Of a stretch of DNA of 64,000 nt, positions 33,295 through 42,545 are shown piece by piece. The position numbers and the translations under genes were made by a program. The DNA is taken from positions 52,914-116,913 of the forward strand of contig MWDD01000002.1 in the NCBI GenBank assembly GCA_002070375.1, written 5' to 3'. Position 1 is the first letter of the stretch. Every line of letters begins with the position of its first letter. Source of the stretch: a bacterium ADurb.Bin157 (lineage in GTDB: Bacteria > Muiribacteriota > Ozemobacteria > Ozemobacterales > Ozemobacteraceae). The notes below the pieces were generated by a model that made no database searches, was not told the DNA's origin, and was given only the letters and a program-made list of their open reading frames with translations.

Positions 33295-34756
33295 AGTTTT
33301 GGAAAATAAACTCTCTTGCCAATTGAACAGCTTCTTCTTTGGTTTTTATTTCTCCGGTATATTGAGCTTCTTTTACTGCCTCTAATATTGTTTTAAACAA
33401 CGGGCCCGGTTTGGCGCCCATCGAAATCAAGTCGTCACCGCGCAAGAGCTCTTTTGTCAGAGGTTTGCTTTGTTGAATAAAATATTCGCTCATTATTTGA
33501 TAAATTCCTGCTGTAAACTCTATAATTTCATCCTCGTTAAAATTACCTAAAGCGGCAAGTCTGTCTGCTAATGACAAGAGAGCTATTCCGGTTCCGTCTA
33601 TCCCGCATTCGGAGTAATATCTAAATAGCCTTTTATTGCTTATTCCTTGTTGCAAGATTACGCCCGGTCTCATATGATTTTTAACTAATTTCTGTTGGAA
33701 CAAGCTCTCGGCAGATGACAGTCTTAATCGAGCAGCAATTTCTTTGGAAATTTTTGATCCTTGCATTTCGTGGCCGTGAAAAATTATTTTACCTGTTTCT
33801 TTGTCAACTATTCTGCATGGAATTTTACCCAAGTCGTGTAAAAGACATCCTAATTTAAGTGATTGTAAATAGGTTCTTCCCTGTGAAATTTCTTCATGTA
33901 AATACTTAAGAAATTTATTCCACCAGAAATGAGGCGGAGCCATGTTCAGTAATTTTTCAAAATTTTCATAAGTTAAGATGGTATGATCAAAAACATCTAA
34001 ATGATGCCAAGCATTTTGTGAAATATTTCTGCATTTTTCAAGTTCAGGAAAAATAACATCCAGGATTTTCATGTCAGCCATTTCTTTAATGTATTTAGCT
34101 GAATTATTAGTTGCCAAGACCTTAAATAATTCATCACGAATTCTTTCGCCGGAGATATTAACAAGAAGACTTTGGCTAATCTTAAATAAAGTTTTCATTT
34201 CAGCAGTTATTTCAGCTTTATAAGCAGAGCAAAATCTAAAGGCCCTCATAATACGAAGAGGATCGCTTTTAAAAGATTCGCTTGAACAGACTTTAATGTG
34301 ATTTTTTTTTAAATCAGTAATTCCGTCAAGCGGGTCATATAACAACAATTTATTATTTTCCAGTAATTTTCGTCCTTCATCAAAGAGAGGAGAAGCAATC
34401 GCATTTATCGTGAAATCTCTGCATAACAGATCATTGTCAATGTTATCTGCTTTAAATTGAGAGACATCAAAAGTGTAAAAATCATTGTTTTTTGTTTCAT
34501 AAACTATTCTGACAATATTTCTTTCGTCGTCGAGTATTACAAAACCTGATTTGGTTTCATTAGCGAATTTTTTGCATTTTTCTATGGGATTAAATGATGT
34601 TACCAAGTCCAGATCATAAATTTTAGTGTTTTTACCTTTAATTAGGTCTCTTATGCTGCCACCTACCAACCAAACTTGATTAGTTTCAGAGGGATGCAAA
34701 AAAGACAAAATTTCCCGCAACAAAACTGATTCAAGTTGCGGGAAATTTATAATCAT
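33245..34756 (-). CDS. cca: CCA-adding enzyme/poly(A) polymerase family nucleotidyltransferase with HD domain
   Basis: This enzyme adds or repairs the 3' CCA of tRNA (or adds poly-A tails). Class II signatures are present: VWLVGGSIRDLI at about residues 29-40, the catalytic Asp pair in KIYDLDLVT, CRDFTINAIASPLFD, and RIMRAFRFCSAY. An HD domain with GCLLHDLGKIPCRI and FHGHEMQGSKISKE follows at about 310-360. The 503-residue length fits CCA enzymes with HD domains. The single tRNA in this window lacks an encoded CCA, so such an enzyme is needed. The gene follows gcvPB by 15 bases, with only a weak GAGAAA site. Its first codons lie within a terminator-like hairpin (34708-34748). Confidence 0.85.
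   Translation of the reverse strand: MIINFPQLESVLLREILSFLHPSETNQVWLVGGSIRDLIKGKNTKIYDLDLVTSFNPIEKCKKFANETKSGFVILDDERNIVRIVYETKNNDFYTFDVSQFKADNIDNDLLCRDFTINAIASPLFDEGRKLLENNKLLLYDPLDGITDLKKNHIKVCSSESFKSDPLRIMRAFRFCSAYKAEITAEMKTLFKISQSLLVNISGERIRDELFKVLATNNSAKYIKEMADMKILDVIFPELEKCRNISQNAWHHLDVFDHTILTYENFEKLLNMAPPHFWWNKFLKYLHEEISQGRTYLQSLKLGCLLHDLGKIPCRIVDKETGKIIFHGHEMQGSKISKEIAARLRLSSAESLFQQKLVKNHMRPGVILQQGISNKRLFRYYSECGIDGTGIALLSLADRLAALGNFNEDEIIEFTAGIYQIMSEYFIQQSKPLTKELLRGDDLISMGAKPGPLFKTILEAVKEAQYTGEIKTKEEAVQLAREFIFQNSKKKTDIEPPSTPVHD
34695..34748 (-). terminator. Terminator-like hairpin inside the start of cca
   Basis: A perfect 14-bp inverted repeat (34708-34721 with 34735-34748, core TTTCCCGCAAC/GTTGCGGGAAA) with a 13-base loop is followed, reading the minus strand, by TTGTCTTTTTT (about 34696-34706). 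It has the form of an intrinsic terminator but lies in codons 3-20 of cca, directly after the glycine-cleavage genes. Confidence 0.6.
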
Positions 34757-34771
34757 TTTTCTCGTTCTTTA

Positions 34772-36220
34772 TTATGGTTTCCGGTAGAAGTTGATGTCAG
34801 GTTTTCGGGCTGCAGTCGCTTCGTCAAGTCTTCTTACCGGGGTGGTGACCGGGGCGTTTTTCAAGAGATCCGAGTTTTCGACAGCTTCTTTGGCAATTTT
34901 TTCCATGACATCGATAAACCCATCTAATGTGTCTTTAGATTCGGTTTCTGTTGGCTCAAACATCATTGCTTCTTCTACTATCAAAGGAAAATATATTGTG
35001 GGTGAGTGATAGCCGAAATCAAGAAGTCTTTTTGCAATGTCCAGTGTTTTCACTCCGTGTTTTGCAAATGTTTTTCCGGATATTACGAATTCATGTTTAC
35101 AGAATCTGTCATAGGGTACGTAATAGGTGTCTTTGAGCTTTTTCATCATGTAGTTAGCATTAAGTACAGCGTAAGCAGAAGCGGCTTTAAGGCCTTCTTT
35201 TCCGTTATACATCATGTATGCCAGCGCTTTTACAATAACCGAGAAATTCCCTAAAGAACCTAACACAGCTCCGATTGTATCATCATTTTCATTTTTTAAA
35301 GAATATGTGTTATTTTCTTCAATTATAAATGGAGTCGGTAAAAACTCTTTAAGATGTGCTTTTACGCCAACGGGGCCGGAGCCGGGTCCGCCACCGCCAT
35401 GTGGTGTCGAGAATGTTTTGTGTAGATTTAGGTGCACAACGTCGAAGCCCATGTCTCCGGGACGTGTCCACCCCATTATTGCATTGAAGTTCGCGCCGTC
35501 ATAATATAACAACCCATCTACTGAATGAACAAGTGAGGCCAATTCTCCGATATTTTCATCGAACAAGCCAAGTGTGTTGGGATTTGTTATCATCAGTCCG
35601 GCTACGTCCTGAGTAATGTTCGCTTTAAGATCTTCTATATCAATGCATCCGCGATTATCAGATTTAATATTAACAACTTCGTAACCAACCATTGTACAAG
35701 AGGCGGGATTGGTTCCATGGCCACTATCCGGAATAAGTATCTTCTTTTTGTTATTACCTTTTTTGTTATGGTAAGCCTTAATGATCAGCAGGCCTGTCAG
35801 TTCTCCGTGAGCGCCGGCAGCAGGCTGAAGGGTTATGGCATCCATTCCGGTTAATTCGGCCAAATATTTTTCTGTAGTTTTGAGAAGTTTCAAGGCACCC
35901 TGAACAGAATTTGCATTCTGATGCGGGTGAATATTTGCAAACCCCGGTAATCTTGCTATGTTTTCATTTACCTTGGGATTGTATTTCATTGTACAAGATC
36001 CAAGAGGATAAAACCCAACATCCACGCTATGATTCATTCTTGAAAGACGGGTAAAATGCCTTACTGTTTCGAGTTCTGACAGAGATGGCATATTAAGTTG
36101 CTTTCGCAAAAATTTAGTGGGTATATGATCAGCCGGATCTACTGTTGGAACATCAAGTTTCGGTAATGCATAACCTCTTCGTCCTTTTTTATCCAGTTCA
36201 AAAAGTAAAGGTTCAGTCAT
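34772..36220 (-). CDS. gcvPB: Glycine dehydrogenase (decarboxylating) subunit 2
   Basis: This is the PLP-binding half of the split glycine-cleavage P-protein, which decarboxylates glycine and passes the aminomethyl group to lipoyl-GcvH. The 482-residue length is typical of the beta subunit. The PLP-lysine lies in HLNLHKTFSTPHGGGGPGSG, and SGHGTNPASC and PLGSCTMKYNPKVNENI are family hallmarks. Its ATG overlaps the gcvPA stop by four bases, so the two subunits are translationally coupled. It is the last glycine-cleavage gene of the minus-strand one-carbon operon. Assignment is secure. Confidence 0.96.
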   Translation of the reverse strand: MTEPLLFELDKKGRRGYALPKLDVPTVDPADHIPTKFLRKQLNMPSLSELETVRHFTRLSRMNHSVDVGFYPLGSCTMKYNPKVNENIARLPGFANIHPHQNANSVQGALKLLKTTEKYLAELTGMDAITLQPAAGAHGELTGLLIIKAYHNKKGNNKKKILIPDSGHGTNPASCTMVGYEVVNIKSDNRGCIDIEDLKANITQDVAGLMITNPNTLGLFDENIGELASLVHSVDGLLYYDGANFNAIMGWTRPGDMGFDVVHLNLHKTFSTPHGGGGPGSGPVGVKAHLKEFLPTPFIIEENNTYSLKNENDDTIGAVLGSLGNFSVIVKALAYMMYNGKEGLKAASAYAVLNANYMMKKLKDTYYVPYDRFCKHEFVISGKTFAKHGVKTLDIAKRLLDFGYHSPTIYFPLIVEEAMMFEPTETESKDTLDGFIDVMEKIAKEAVENSDLLKNAPVTTPVRRLDEATAARKPDINFYRKP

Positions 36221-37560
36221 TTTAGAGCCTCCCCAAGGTATTTGCAGTAGTCATCTATCTCAGATTTAGTGCGCTTTTCTGTTACTGCAAGCAAAATACA
36301 ATCTTTTAGATTTGGATAGTATTTTTCAAGTGCAATTCCTGCAAAGATTCCTTTTTCTTCCATTCTCTTTAACACAGAATCAGCATTTGGAACCTTTATG
36401 ACCATTTCATGGAAAAAGCTTGAAGTGAACGGAACAGTTAATTTTTCAATTTTCGCAAGTTCCGATTTCATGTAGTGAGCTTTTTGGAAGCAATGCAAAG
36501 CAACTTCTTTGAGTCCTTCAGCACCCATCAAAGACATGTATATCGTTGTATTTAGTGCGACAAGTGCTTGGTTTGAGCAAATATTGCTTCCTGCTTTTTC
36601 TCTTCTGATGTGTTGTTCTCTGGCCTGAAGAGTTAAAACAAAGCCTTGTTTGCCATCGATATCCAGAGTTTTCCCAACTATTCTGCCCGGCATTTTTCTT
36701 AAAAGTGCTTTTTTTGCCGCCAGAAAACCGATATATGGGCCACCGAATGAGAGAGGAACACCCAGAGGTTGTCCTTCGCCTGTAACAATGTCAGCGCCAA
36801 GATTTCCCGGCGCTTCAAGGATTGCAAGTGCGATCGGATTCGCGCAAACGATACATAAAGCACCGGCTTCATGGGCCATTTTTGCAATGTTTTCGATGTC
36901 TTCAAGGCAACCAAAGAAATTGGGATACTGTACAATAACAGCGGCTGTTTTGTCATCAATAGCCCGTGCAAGTTTTGTGACATCACAAACACCGTCTTCA
37001 AAACTAAGAGTAATGATTTCAGTGTCTTGTGCACCGTTAATTGTTTTTATTACTTTTCTGTATGCGGGATTAATTGTGTCTAACAGAATTACCTTTTTTC
37101 TGCCGGTCTGAGCTTCAGCCATTTTTATTGCTTCAACATTAGCAGTAGCGCCTTCGTAAAGAGAAGCGTTGGTTTGGTCCATTCCTGTCAGAGAACATAT
37201 TAAGCTTTGATATTCATAAATACACTGAAGAGTACCTTGTGAAACTTCAGGTTGGTAAGGAGTGTATGCAGTGAAAAAATCGCCTCGCAAAAGCAGGTGA
37301 TCAATTGCTGCCGGAATAATGTGATCGTAAGCACCTCCGCCCAAGAAGCAAACGTTTTTATCAACTGTTTTGTTTATTTCTGATAGGGAAGTTAATTCAC
37401 GAGTCATTTCTAATTCGCTCATTCCGCACGGGATATCCAGATCTTTGTTTAATCTAAGGTTATTCGGAATTTCTGCAAATAATTCATCAATTGTTTTTAC
37501 ACCTATTACGTTGAGCATTTCTTGTAGTTCGGTGCTTGTATGAGGAATATATGTGGACAT
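36217..37560 (-). CDS. gcvPA: Glycine dehydrogenase (decarboxylating) subunit 1
   Basis: This is the N-terminal half of P-protein, encoded separately as in many anaerobes and Gram-positives. The 447-residue length fits. It starts with YIPHTSTELQEMLNVIGV and contains FLGGGAYDHIIPAAIDHLL, TPYQPEVSQGTLQCIYEYQS, SLYEGATANVEA and the C-terminal-half TLQAREQHIRREKAGSNIC, all characteristic. It forms an alpha2-beta2 enzyme with GcvPB. GGAG precedes the ATG and gcvH lies 34 bases upstream in the same operon. No truncation or frameshift is seen. Confidence 0.96.
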   Translation of the reverse strand: MSTYIPHTSTELQEMLNVIGVKTIDELFAEIPNNLRLNKDLDIPCGMSELEMTRELTSLSEINKTVDKNVCFLGGGAYDHIIPAAIDHLLLRGDFFTAYTPYQPEVSQGTLQCIYEYQSLICSLTGMDQTNASLYEGATANVEAIKMAEAQTGRKKVILLDTINPAYRKVIKTINGAQDTEIITLSFEDGVCDVTKLARAIDDKTAAVIVQYPNFFGCLEDIENIAKMAHEAGALCIVCANPIALAILEAPGNLGADIVTGEGQPLGVPLSFGGPYIGFLAAKKALLRKMPGRIVGKTLDIDGKQGFVLTLQAREQHIRREKAGSNICSNQALVALNTTIYMSLMGAEGLKEVALHCFQKAHYMKSELAKIEKLTVPFTSSFFHEMVIKVPNADSVLKRMEEKGIFAGIALEKYYPNLKDCILLAVTEKRTKSEIDDYCKYLGEALK

Positions 37561-37594
37561 TTTTTACTCCGTCACGTAATTAGAGATGTTTTTG

Positions 37595-37954
37595 TTATTC
37601 ACAAGTTGCTTTATAGGCAGCTTCATCAAGTAATTGATCGTATTCTTTGGGATCAGAAATCTTAATTTTAACTATCCAGCCTTTTCCGGTCGGGTCTTCA
37701 TTTACAAGCGCGGGGTTAGCGTCGAGTTCATCATTTACTTCTGTAACTTCGCCTGACATGGGTGCATAAACATCAGAAACGGTTTTGACAGATTCAATTG
37801 TGCCGAAAACTTTGTTAACTTCGAATTTTGAGCCTTTGTTTGGCAATTCTACAAAAACTATATCGCCGAGCTGGTGGGCTGCGTAGTCAGTGATTCCTAT
37901 GGTTGCTGTATTGCCTTCTAATTTGACCCATTCGTGTTCTTTTGAAAATTTCAT
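37595..37954 (-). CDS. gcvH: Glycine cleavage system H protein
   Basis: GcvH carries the lipoamide arm that shuttles the aminomethyl group between the P, T and L proteins. The 119 residues are slightly shorter than the usual 125-130. The lipoylation site is the Lys in GTIESVKTVSDVYAPMSGEV (about residue 57), and GITDYAAHQLGDIVFVELP precedes it in the usual way. AGGAGAAAAAC precedes the ATG. Lipoate ligase or synthase and a canonical L-protein are not in the operon; the only dihydrolipoamide-dehydrogenase-like gene here is an atypical one at 58.6 kb. Confidence 0.95.
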   Translation of the reverse strand: MKFSKEHEWVKLEGNTATIGITDYAAHQLGDIVFVELPNKGSKFEVNKVFGTIESVKTVSDVYAPMSGEVTEVNDELDANPALVNEDPTGKGWIVKIKISDPKEYDQLLDEAAYKATCE

Positions 37955-37976
37955 GTTTTTCTCCTGAAAATATTAG

Positions 37977-39215
37977 TTAAATTTTATAGAAAGGAAAATT
38001 TTTGCAGACTTCGATAACTTGATTTTTTACAGAAGCCAAGTTATCTTCGTTCTCCGGATCAGTGATAGCTTGGTCTATAAGGGCAGCTATTTTTTCCATT
38101 ACTTCGGGTGTCATTCCGCGGGTTGTAACTGCAGGAGTTCCAAGGCGGAGACCTGATGTAACAAAAGGAGAAGCCGGATCGTTGGGAATAGTGTTTTTAT
38201 TTACGGTTATTCCAGCTTTGTCAAGAGCTTTTTCGGCAGCTTTGCCCGTAATATTTTTATTTCTGACGTCTACCAATAACAAATGGTTGTCTGTTCCGCC
38301 GGAAACAAGTCTAAACCCTTTCTTAATTAGACCGGCCGCAAGCGCTTGCGCGTTTTCCAATACTCGTTTTTGATAGTCTTTAAATTCAGGGAGGAGTGCT
38401 TCTTTAAATGCTACGGCTTTAGCAGCAATTACATGCATTAAAGGCCCACCTTGAAGACCCGGGAAAATAGCTTTATCAATTGCTTTGGCCCATTTTTCTT
38501 TGCAAAGAATCATTCCGCCTCTGGGGCCTCTTAGGGTTTTATGGGTTGTAGTCGTTACAAAATCGGCATAAGGAATAGGTGAGGGGTGTAGACCCGCTGC
38601 AACCAGTCCGGCAATATGAGCCATATCTACGCACATTACAGCTTGAACTTCATCGCAGATTTCTTTTACTTTTGCAAAGTCAATGATTCTGGGATAAGCA
38701 GATGCACCCACCATAATCATTTTGGGGTTATTTTCAATTGCAAGTTTTCTCATGGCTTCATAGTTAATGGTTTCAGTATCATCACTAACTCCATAAGGAA
38801 CAACATTATAGAGCATTCCGCTAAAGTTTACGGGGCTACCATGCGTTAAATGTCCACCATTCTGGAGATTCATACCTAAGTAAGTTTCACCCGGCTTCAT
38901 TACGGCTTGATAAACTGCCATGTTTGCTTGGCTTCCTGAGTGTGGCTGTACGTTTGCATGTTCGGCACCAAAAAGTTCTTTTGCTCTGTTGCGAGCTAAA
39001 TCTTCGGCGCAGTCAACCACTTCACATCCGCCATAATATCTTTTTGCCGGGTAACCTTCTGCGTATTTGTTTGTTAATACAGAGCCAAGCGCTTCAAGCA
39101 CAGCTTCTGTGACAAAATTTTCTGAAGCTATAAGCTCAATTTGGCTCATTTGTCGCTTTTTTTCATTATCAATAATTGTGGCAATTTCAGGGTCAAATTG
39201 TTTCAAGGTTTTCAT
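37977..39215 (-). CDS. glyA: Serine hydroxymethyltransferase
   Basis: GlyA interconverts serine + THF with glycine + methylene-THF, linking the glycine-cleavage reaction to serine. The 412-residue length is typical. [20 protein letters not shown] and [13 protein letters not shown] at the N-terminus and [17 protein letters not shown] with the PLP-binding Lys (about 229) are signature motifs. [16 protein letters not shown] marks the C-terminal domain. Its ATG overlaps the gcvT stop by one base (TAATG). Presence inside the gcv operon shows coordinated one-carbon metabolism. Confidence 0.97.
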   Translation of the reverse strand: MKTLKQFDPEIATIIDNEKKRQMSQIELIASENFVTEAVLEALGSVLTNKYAEGYPAKRYYGGCEVVDCAEDLARNRAKELFGAEHANVQPHSGSQANMAVYQAVMKPGETYLGMNLQNGGHLTHGSPVNFSGMLYNVVPYGVSDDTETINYEAMRKLAIENNPKMIMVGASAYPRIIDFAKVKEICDEVQAVMCVDMAHIAGLVAAGLHPSPIPYADFVTTTTHKTLRGPRGGMILCKEKWAKAIDKAIFPGLQGGPLMHVIAAKAVAFKEALLPEFKDYQKRVLENAQALAAGLIKKGFRLVSGGTDNHLLLVDVRNKNITGKAAEKALDKAGITVNKNTIPNDPASPFVTSGLRLGTPAVTTRGMTPEVMEKIAALIDQAITDPENEDNLASVKNQVIEVCKNFPFYKI

Positions 39216-40306
39216 TATTTATTTCCTTCCCTCTTATAAAACGGTGTTTCTACAACTGTTGCGGGGTATGTTTTTCCTCTTACTTCTACATCGAAAGTAG
39301 AGCCGATTTCTTTCAAGCTTTGTGGAACATAACCTAATCCAATATTTTTTTTCAGGGTTGGTGACATTGTTCCAGATGTAACTTCACCAACTTGTTTTCC
39401 GCTTTTAAAAATTGGGTAACCGTGTCTTGGTGCGGGGCCTTTACCCATTTCGAAACCAACCAGAATTCTTTCTGTTCCATTTTCTTTTTGATGTTTCAGA
39501 ATTTCACTTGCTGTAAATTGCCCTTTTGCGAATTTAACAGTCCAAGCCATATTTGCTTCTATTGGGGTTGTAGTATCGTTTAAATCGTTTCCGTAAAGCA
39601 TAAGTCTGGCTTCAAGTCTTAATGTGTCTCTTGCGCCAAGGCCTATTGGCTTGATATCGAATTCTTTTCCGACCTCAGTAATTACGTTCCAGAGATATTC
39701 GGTATGTTCTGCATTAAAATAAAGTTCAAAACCGTCTTCGCCGGTGTAACCTGTTCTGCTGATAATACAGTCGATTCCTGAAACTTTTCCGGCTGTAAAC
39801 CAATAAAACTTAATAGATTTAAGTCTTTGTCTGGTCAGTTTTTGAAGCAATGCTTCGGCATTTGGGCCCTGTACTGCTATTAAACCTGTATTTGCGGACT
39901 CATTCGCAAGTCTGACATTTCCTTCGAGTTGATGGTTTATCCAGTCGAAATCTTTAAGCTCATTAGATGCATTAACAACGAGCATAAATTCAGTGTCAGT
40001 CCATCTGTATACAAGCAAATCGTCTACTATAGTGCCGTCCGGTCTGCACATGGGCGTGTAAGCTATTTGTCTGTCTGAAAGAGCTTCTATGTCTTGGGTG
40101 ACAAGCTTTTGAATGTTTTTCATAGCGTCGGGTCCGGTAAGCCAGAATTCGCCCATATGAAACAAATCAAACATTCCGCATTTGGTTCTGACGTGGTTAT
40201 GTTCTTCAATAATTGAAGAATACTGAACCGGCATATACCAACCGCCAAATTCGACCATACGCCCACCTAACGCTTCATGTACATGACAAAGTGGTGTTTT
40301 TTTCAT
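39215..40306 (-). CDS. gcvT: Aminomethyltransferase (glycine cleavage T protein)
   Basis: GcvT releases ammonia from the GcvH-bound aminomethyl group and makes 5,10-methylene-THF. The 363-residue length fits. The sequence contains [39 protein letters not shown] (the usual family motif is DxSHMGE, with Leu-Phe here), [15 protein letters not shown] and [20 protein letters not shown] with the catalytic region. The C-terminal barrel has [13 protein letters not shown] and [20 protein letters not shown]. The gene lies 28 bases after the aminotransferase gene and is coupled to glyA. Confidence 0.96.
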   Translation of the reverse strand: MKKTPLCHVHEALGGRMVEFGGWYMPVQYSSIIEEHNHVRTKCGMFDLFHMGEFWLTGPDAMKNIQKLVTQDIEALSDRQIAYTPMCRPDGTIVDDLLVYRWTDTEFMLVVNASNELKDFDWINHQLEGNVRLANESANTGLIAVQGPNAEALLQKLTRQRLKSIKFYWFTAGKVSGIDCIISRTGYTGEDGFELYFNAEHTEYLWNVITEVGKEFDIKPIGLGARDTLRLEARLMLYGNDLNDTTTPIEANMAWTVKFAKGQFTASEILKHQKENGTERILVGFEMGKGPAPRHGYPIFKSGKQVGEVTSGTMSPTLKKNIGLGYVPQSLKEIGSTFDVEVRGKTYPATVVETPFYKREGNK

Positions 40307-40334
40307 TTATCTCTCCTTGATATCATTTCACTTG

Positions 40335-41492
40335 TTATTTTTCGTTTGCCATGAAATATTCCATCATAGCCTTTAGTCCGGCGCCGGTTTCTTTAAGATA
40401 ACCCTTTTGTTTGAGGATCATTTCAAGCAGGCCAATTGTTCCGATTAGATCTCTTTCACCTATATTGCCTATTGTGGTTATTCTCAGCATTGTGTTTGCA
40501 AATTGCTCTTGACCGCCTGCTATTCTTATCCCATATTTGTTAACCATTTCCGCAACGATTTCTTTTGGATTCAGGTCTTCAGGAACATAAAAGACAGTGA
40601 GAACATTAGAAGTGGCGCACTCTTCGGTAAAAATTTTAATGCCAAGAGCTTTTAAAGCAGCTCTTAAGCCTCCGGCCAATTTTGCATAATGATTTATGCA
40701 AACATTTAATCCGATTCTGTCAATTTTACGAAGTGCTTCTAGCAAAGAATACATCACGTTAATTGCCGGGGTCCATGGATATGCGGGAATTTTCAGCTCT
40801 TGGTTTTTCTTATAAACCTTGAGATCGAAATAGAGCCCATGACATTTTACCGATTCCATCTTAGCCATTGCTCTTTCAGAGAGAGCGACCATTCCAACGC
40901 CCGGAGGCGCTAAGAACCCTTTTTGAGAAGCGCTTACGGTAACATCGACATTCCAATTGTCGTGGTCGTATTCTAAAGCACCCAGTCCGCTGACTCCGTC
41001 AACGATCAAGAGGATATTTTTGCCTTTTAAAAATTCACCGATTGCTTTAATGTCATTTTTAATGCCGGTCGAAGTTTCGTTAAAGGTTACAGTAACACCT
41101 GAAATAGCCGGGTTTTCTTGGATTGCTTTGGCAATTTGCTCAATTTTGACGCATTTGCCGTCTTCGCACTTGAGTTCAACTGTGTTAAGCCTGAAAGCTT
41201 TGCAAATTTGAGTGAAGCGAACACCGAATACACCGGTTTGTATGTTTAAAACAGTTTCGCCTTCGTTAAATGAGTTGGCGATTGCGGTTTCCATTGCACC
41301 TGTGCCAGATGAAGTAGTCAGGTAAAGATGCTTCGTGTTAATAAATTTTTTAAGTAGATTTACGCATTCTGTGTAAATTGGCGCAAAATCATCAGTTCGA
41401 TGGTGCAATAAAGGTCTTGCTCCTGCGAGCATAACTTCGGCGTCAAGGTGAACGGGGCCGGGGGTCATAAGCATAGTGTCAATAAATTCCAC
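40335..41492 (-). CDS. Class V aminotransferase (alanine/serine-glyoxylate aminotransferase type)
   Basis: This PLP enzyme of the AGXT/serine-pyruvate family moves an amino group to glyoxylate, making glycine, or works in reverse on serine or alanine. The start codon is GTG at 41492, with GGAG seven bases upstream; 385 residues fits the family. TPGPVHLDAEVMLA, LLHHRTDDFAPIY, TSSGTGAMETAIAN and the PLP-Lys in SASQKGFLAPPGVGMVALS (about residue 190) are hallmarks. VDGVSGLGALEYD carries the Asp that binds the cofactor ring nitrogen. Its place before gcvT suggests that it feeds glycine into the cleavage system or drains serine. Phosphonate-type relatives (AEP transaminase) are less likely here. 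Confidence 0.85.
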   Translation of the reverse strand: MEFIDTMLMTPGPVHLDAEVMLAGARPLLHHRTDDFAPIYTECVNLLKKFINTKHLYLTTSSGTGAMETAIANSFNEGETVLNIQTGVFGVRFTQICKAFRLNTVELKCEDGKCVKIEQIAKAIQENPAISGVTVTFNETSTGIKNDIKAIGEFLKGKNILLIVDGVSGLGALEYDHDNWNVDVTVSASQKGFLAPPGVGMVALSERAMAKMESVKCHGLYFDLKVYKKNQELKIPAYPWTPAINVMYSLLEALRKIDRIGLNVCINHYAKLAGGLRAALKALGIKIFTEECATSNVLTVFYVPEDLNPKEIVAEMVNKYGIRIAGGQEQFANTMLRITTIGNIGERDLIGTIGLLEMILKQKGYLKETGAGLKAMMEYFMANEK

Positions 41493-41515
41493 AATAGTTC
41501 TCCAATCATTCCTTA

Positions 41516-42388
41516 TTATTTTTTATGCAATTTATTTCTGGCTCTTAATGTATTTGACAGCAGCATTGCTATTGTCATCGGACCAACCCCTCCGGGTACG
41601 GGGGTTATGTAAGAAGCTCGTTTTGCGGCTTCGTTGTATTCTACGTCTCCGACCAGTCTGTAACCTTTTGGCGAGGTGGGGTCGTCAATGGAATTTGTTC
41701 CTACGTCAACAACAACGCAGTCTTTTTTTATCCATGCGCCTTTTATAAACTCAGGTTTCCCGATTGCGGCCACAATTATGTCAGAGTTTGCGCACAATTC
41801 CGGAAGATTTTTTGTTCGGGAATGTGCGATCGTTACTGTAGCGTTTTCCCGTGTCAGCAGTGACGCCATAGGTTTGCCGACTATGTTAGACCTACCGACA
41901 ACGAGGGCATTTTTCCCTTCAATCGGAATCTGATAACGTTTTAAGAGTTCAAGAGCACCGGCAGGAGTGCAAGGCAGTAAGCAGTCTGCGCCAAGATTGA
42001 GATAACCGAAATTTTTAGGATTGAAGCAGTCGACATCTTTATCGGTTGATATTGCCTCTAGTACGAGAGACTCATTAATCTGAGAGGGCAGGGGAAGCTG
42101 GATTAGAATACCATGAATGTTCCCGTCATTGTTAAGATCGTCGATTTTTTGTAAGAGCTGAGATTGAGTTGTTTCAGCGGGCAGTATGATTTCAAGTGAA
42201 TAAAAACCGGCTTGTTCACACGCCTTTTTTTTAGCAGCGACATAAACTTGCGACGCTTTGGAGTCACCTACTATTATAACGGCTAAGCCGGGGGGTGGGG
42301 CGCCTGTGTCGGTAATTGCTTTAACTGCTTTGGCGATTTCGCTGCGAATTTGTAGAGAAATTTCTTTTCCATTAATTATAGTGACCAA
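41516..42388 (-). CDS. folD: Methylene-THF dehydrogenase/methenyl-THF cyclohydrolase
   Basis: FolD converts methylene-THF, the product of GcvT and GlyA, to 10-formyl-THF and produces or uses NADPH. The 290-residue length fits. PGLAVIIVGDSKASQVYVAA and KKKACEQAGF hold the active-site Tyr and Lys; ILIQLPLPSQI, DKDVDCFNPKNFGYL and VVGRSNIVGKPMASLLT (nucleotide binding) follow. The C-terminal TPVPGGVGPMTIAMLLSN is a signature. The start codon is an unusual TTG at 42388 with CAGGG about nine bases upstream; no good ATG is available. It is the first gene of the one-carbon operon. Confidence 0.95.
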   Translation of the reverse strand: MVTIINGKEISLQIRSEIAKAVKAITDTGAPPPGLAVIIVGDSKASQVYVAAKKKACEQAGFYSLEIILPAETTQSQLLQKIDDLNNDGNIHGILIQLPLPSQINESLVLEAISTDKDVDCFNPKNFGYLNLGADCLLPCTPAGALELLKRYQIPIEGKNALVVGRSNIVGKPMASLLTRENATVTIAHSRTKNLPELCANSDIIVAAIGKPEFIKGAWIKKDCVVVDVGTNSIDDPTSPKGYRLVGDVEYNEAAKRASYITPVPGGVGPMTIAMLLSNTLRARNKLHKK

Positions 42389-42420
42389 TTTAATACCCTG
42401 AAAAAAAGATTTACAGGGGG

Positions 42421-42449
42421 AGTATACCCCTACACGAAAACATAAGCAA
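42421..42449 (-). promoter_or_regulatory. Promoter of the folD-gcv operon
   Basis: Reading the minus strand, TTGCTT (42444-42449) and TATACT (42421-42426) are 17 bases apart. The start at about 42414 leaves only about 26 bases of leader, too short for a glycine riboswitch. Confidence 0.6.
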
Positions 42450-42485
42450 CCAATATTTTATTTATTTCACAAACTTTAAAGAGAC

Positions 42486-42514
42486 TTGAGAAAATGAGTG
42501 TAATAATATAAAAT
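42486..42514 (+). promoter_or_regulatory. Candidate promoter of the DUF362/ferredoxin gene
   Basis: TTGAGA (42486-42491) and TAAAAT (42509-42514) are 17 bases apart; the gene begins at 42546 after CGGAGGA. Confidence 0.45.
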
Positions 42515-42545
42515 GTGCTCATTTCGACCATAACGGAGGAATATT

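Noticed and set aside
36650..37111. Antisense 150-codon frame within gcvPA
   Set aside because: The sense frame is a secure glycine dehydrogenase subunit; the antisense product has no motif.
42389..42545. Glycine riboswitch before folD/gcv
   Set aside because: The predicted promoter leaves about 26 bases of leader and no tandem aptamer-like structure is seen.
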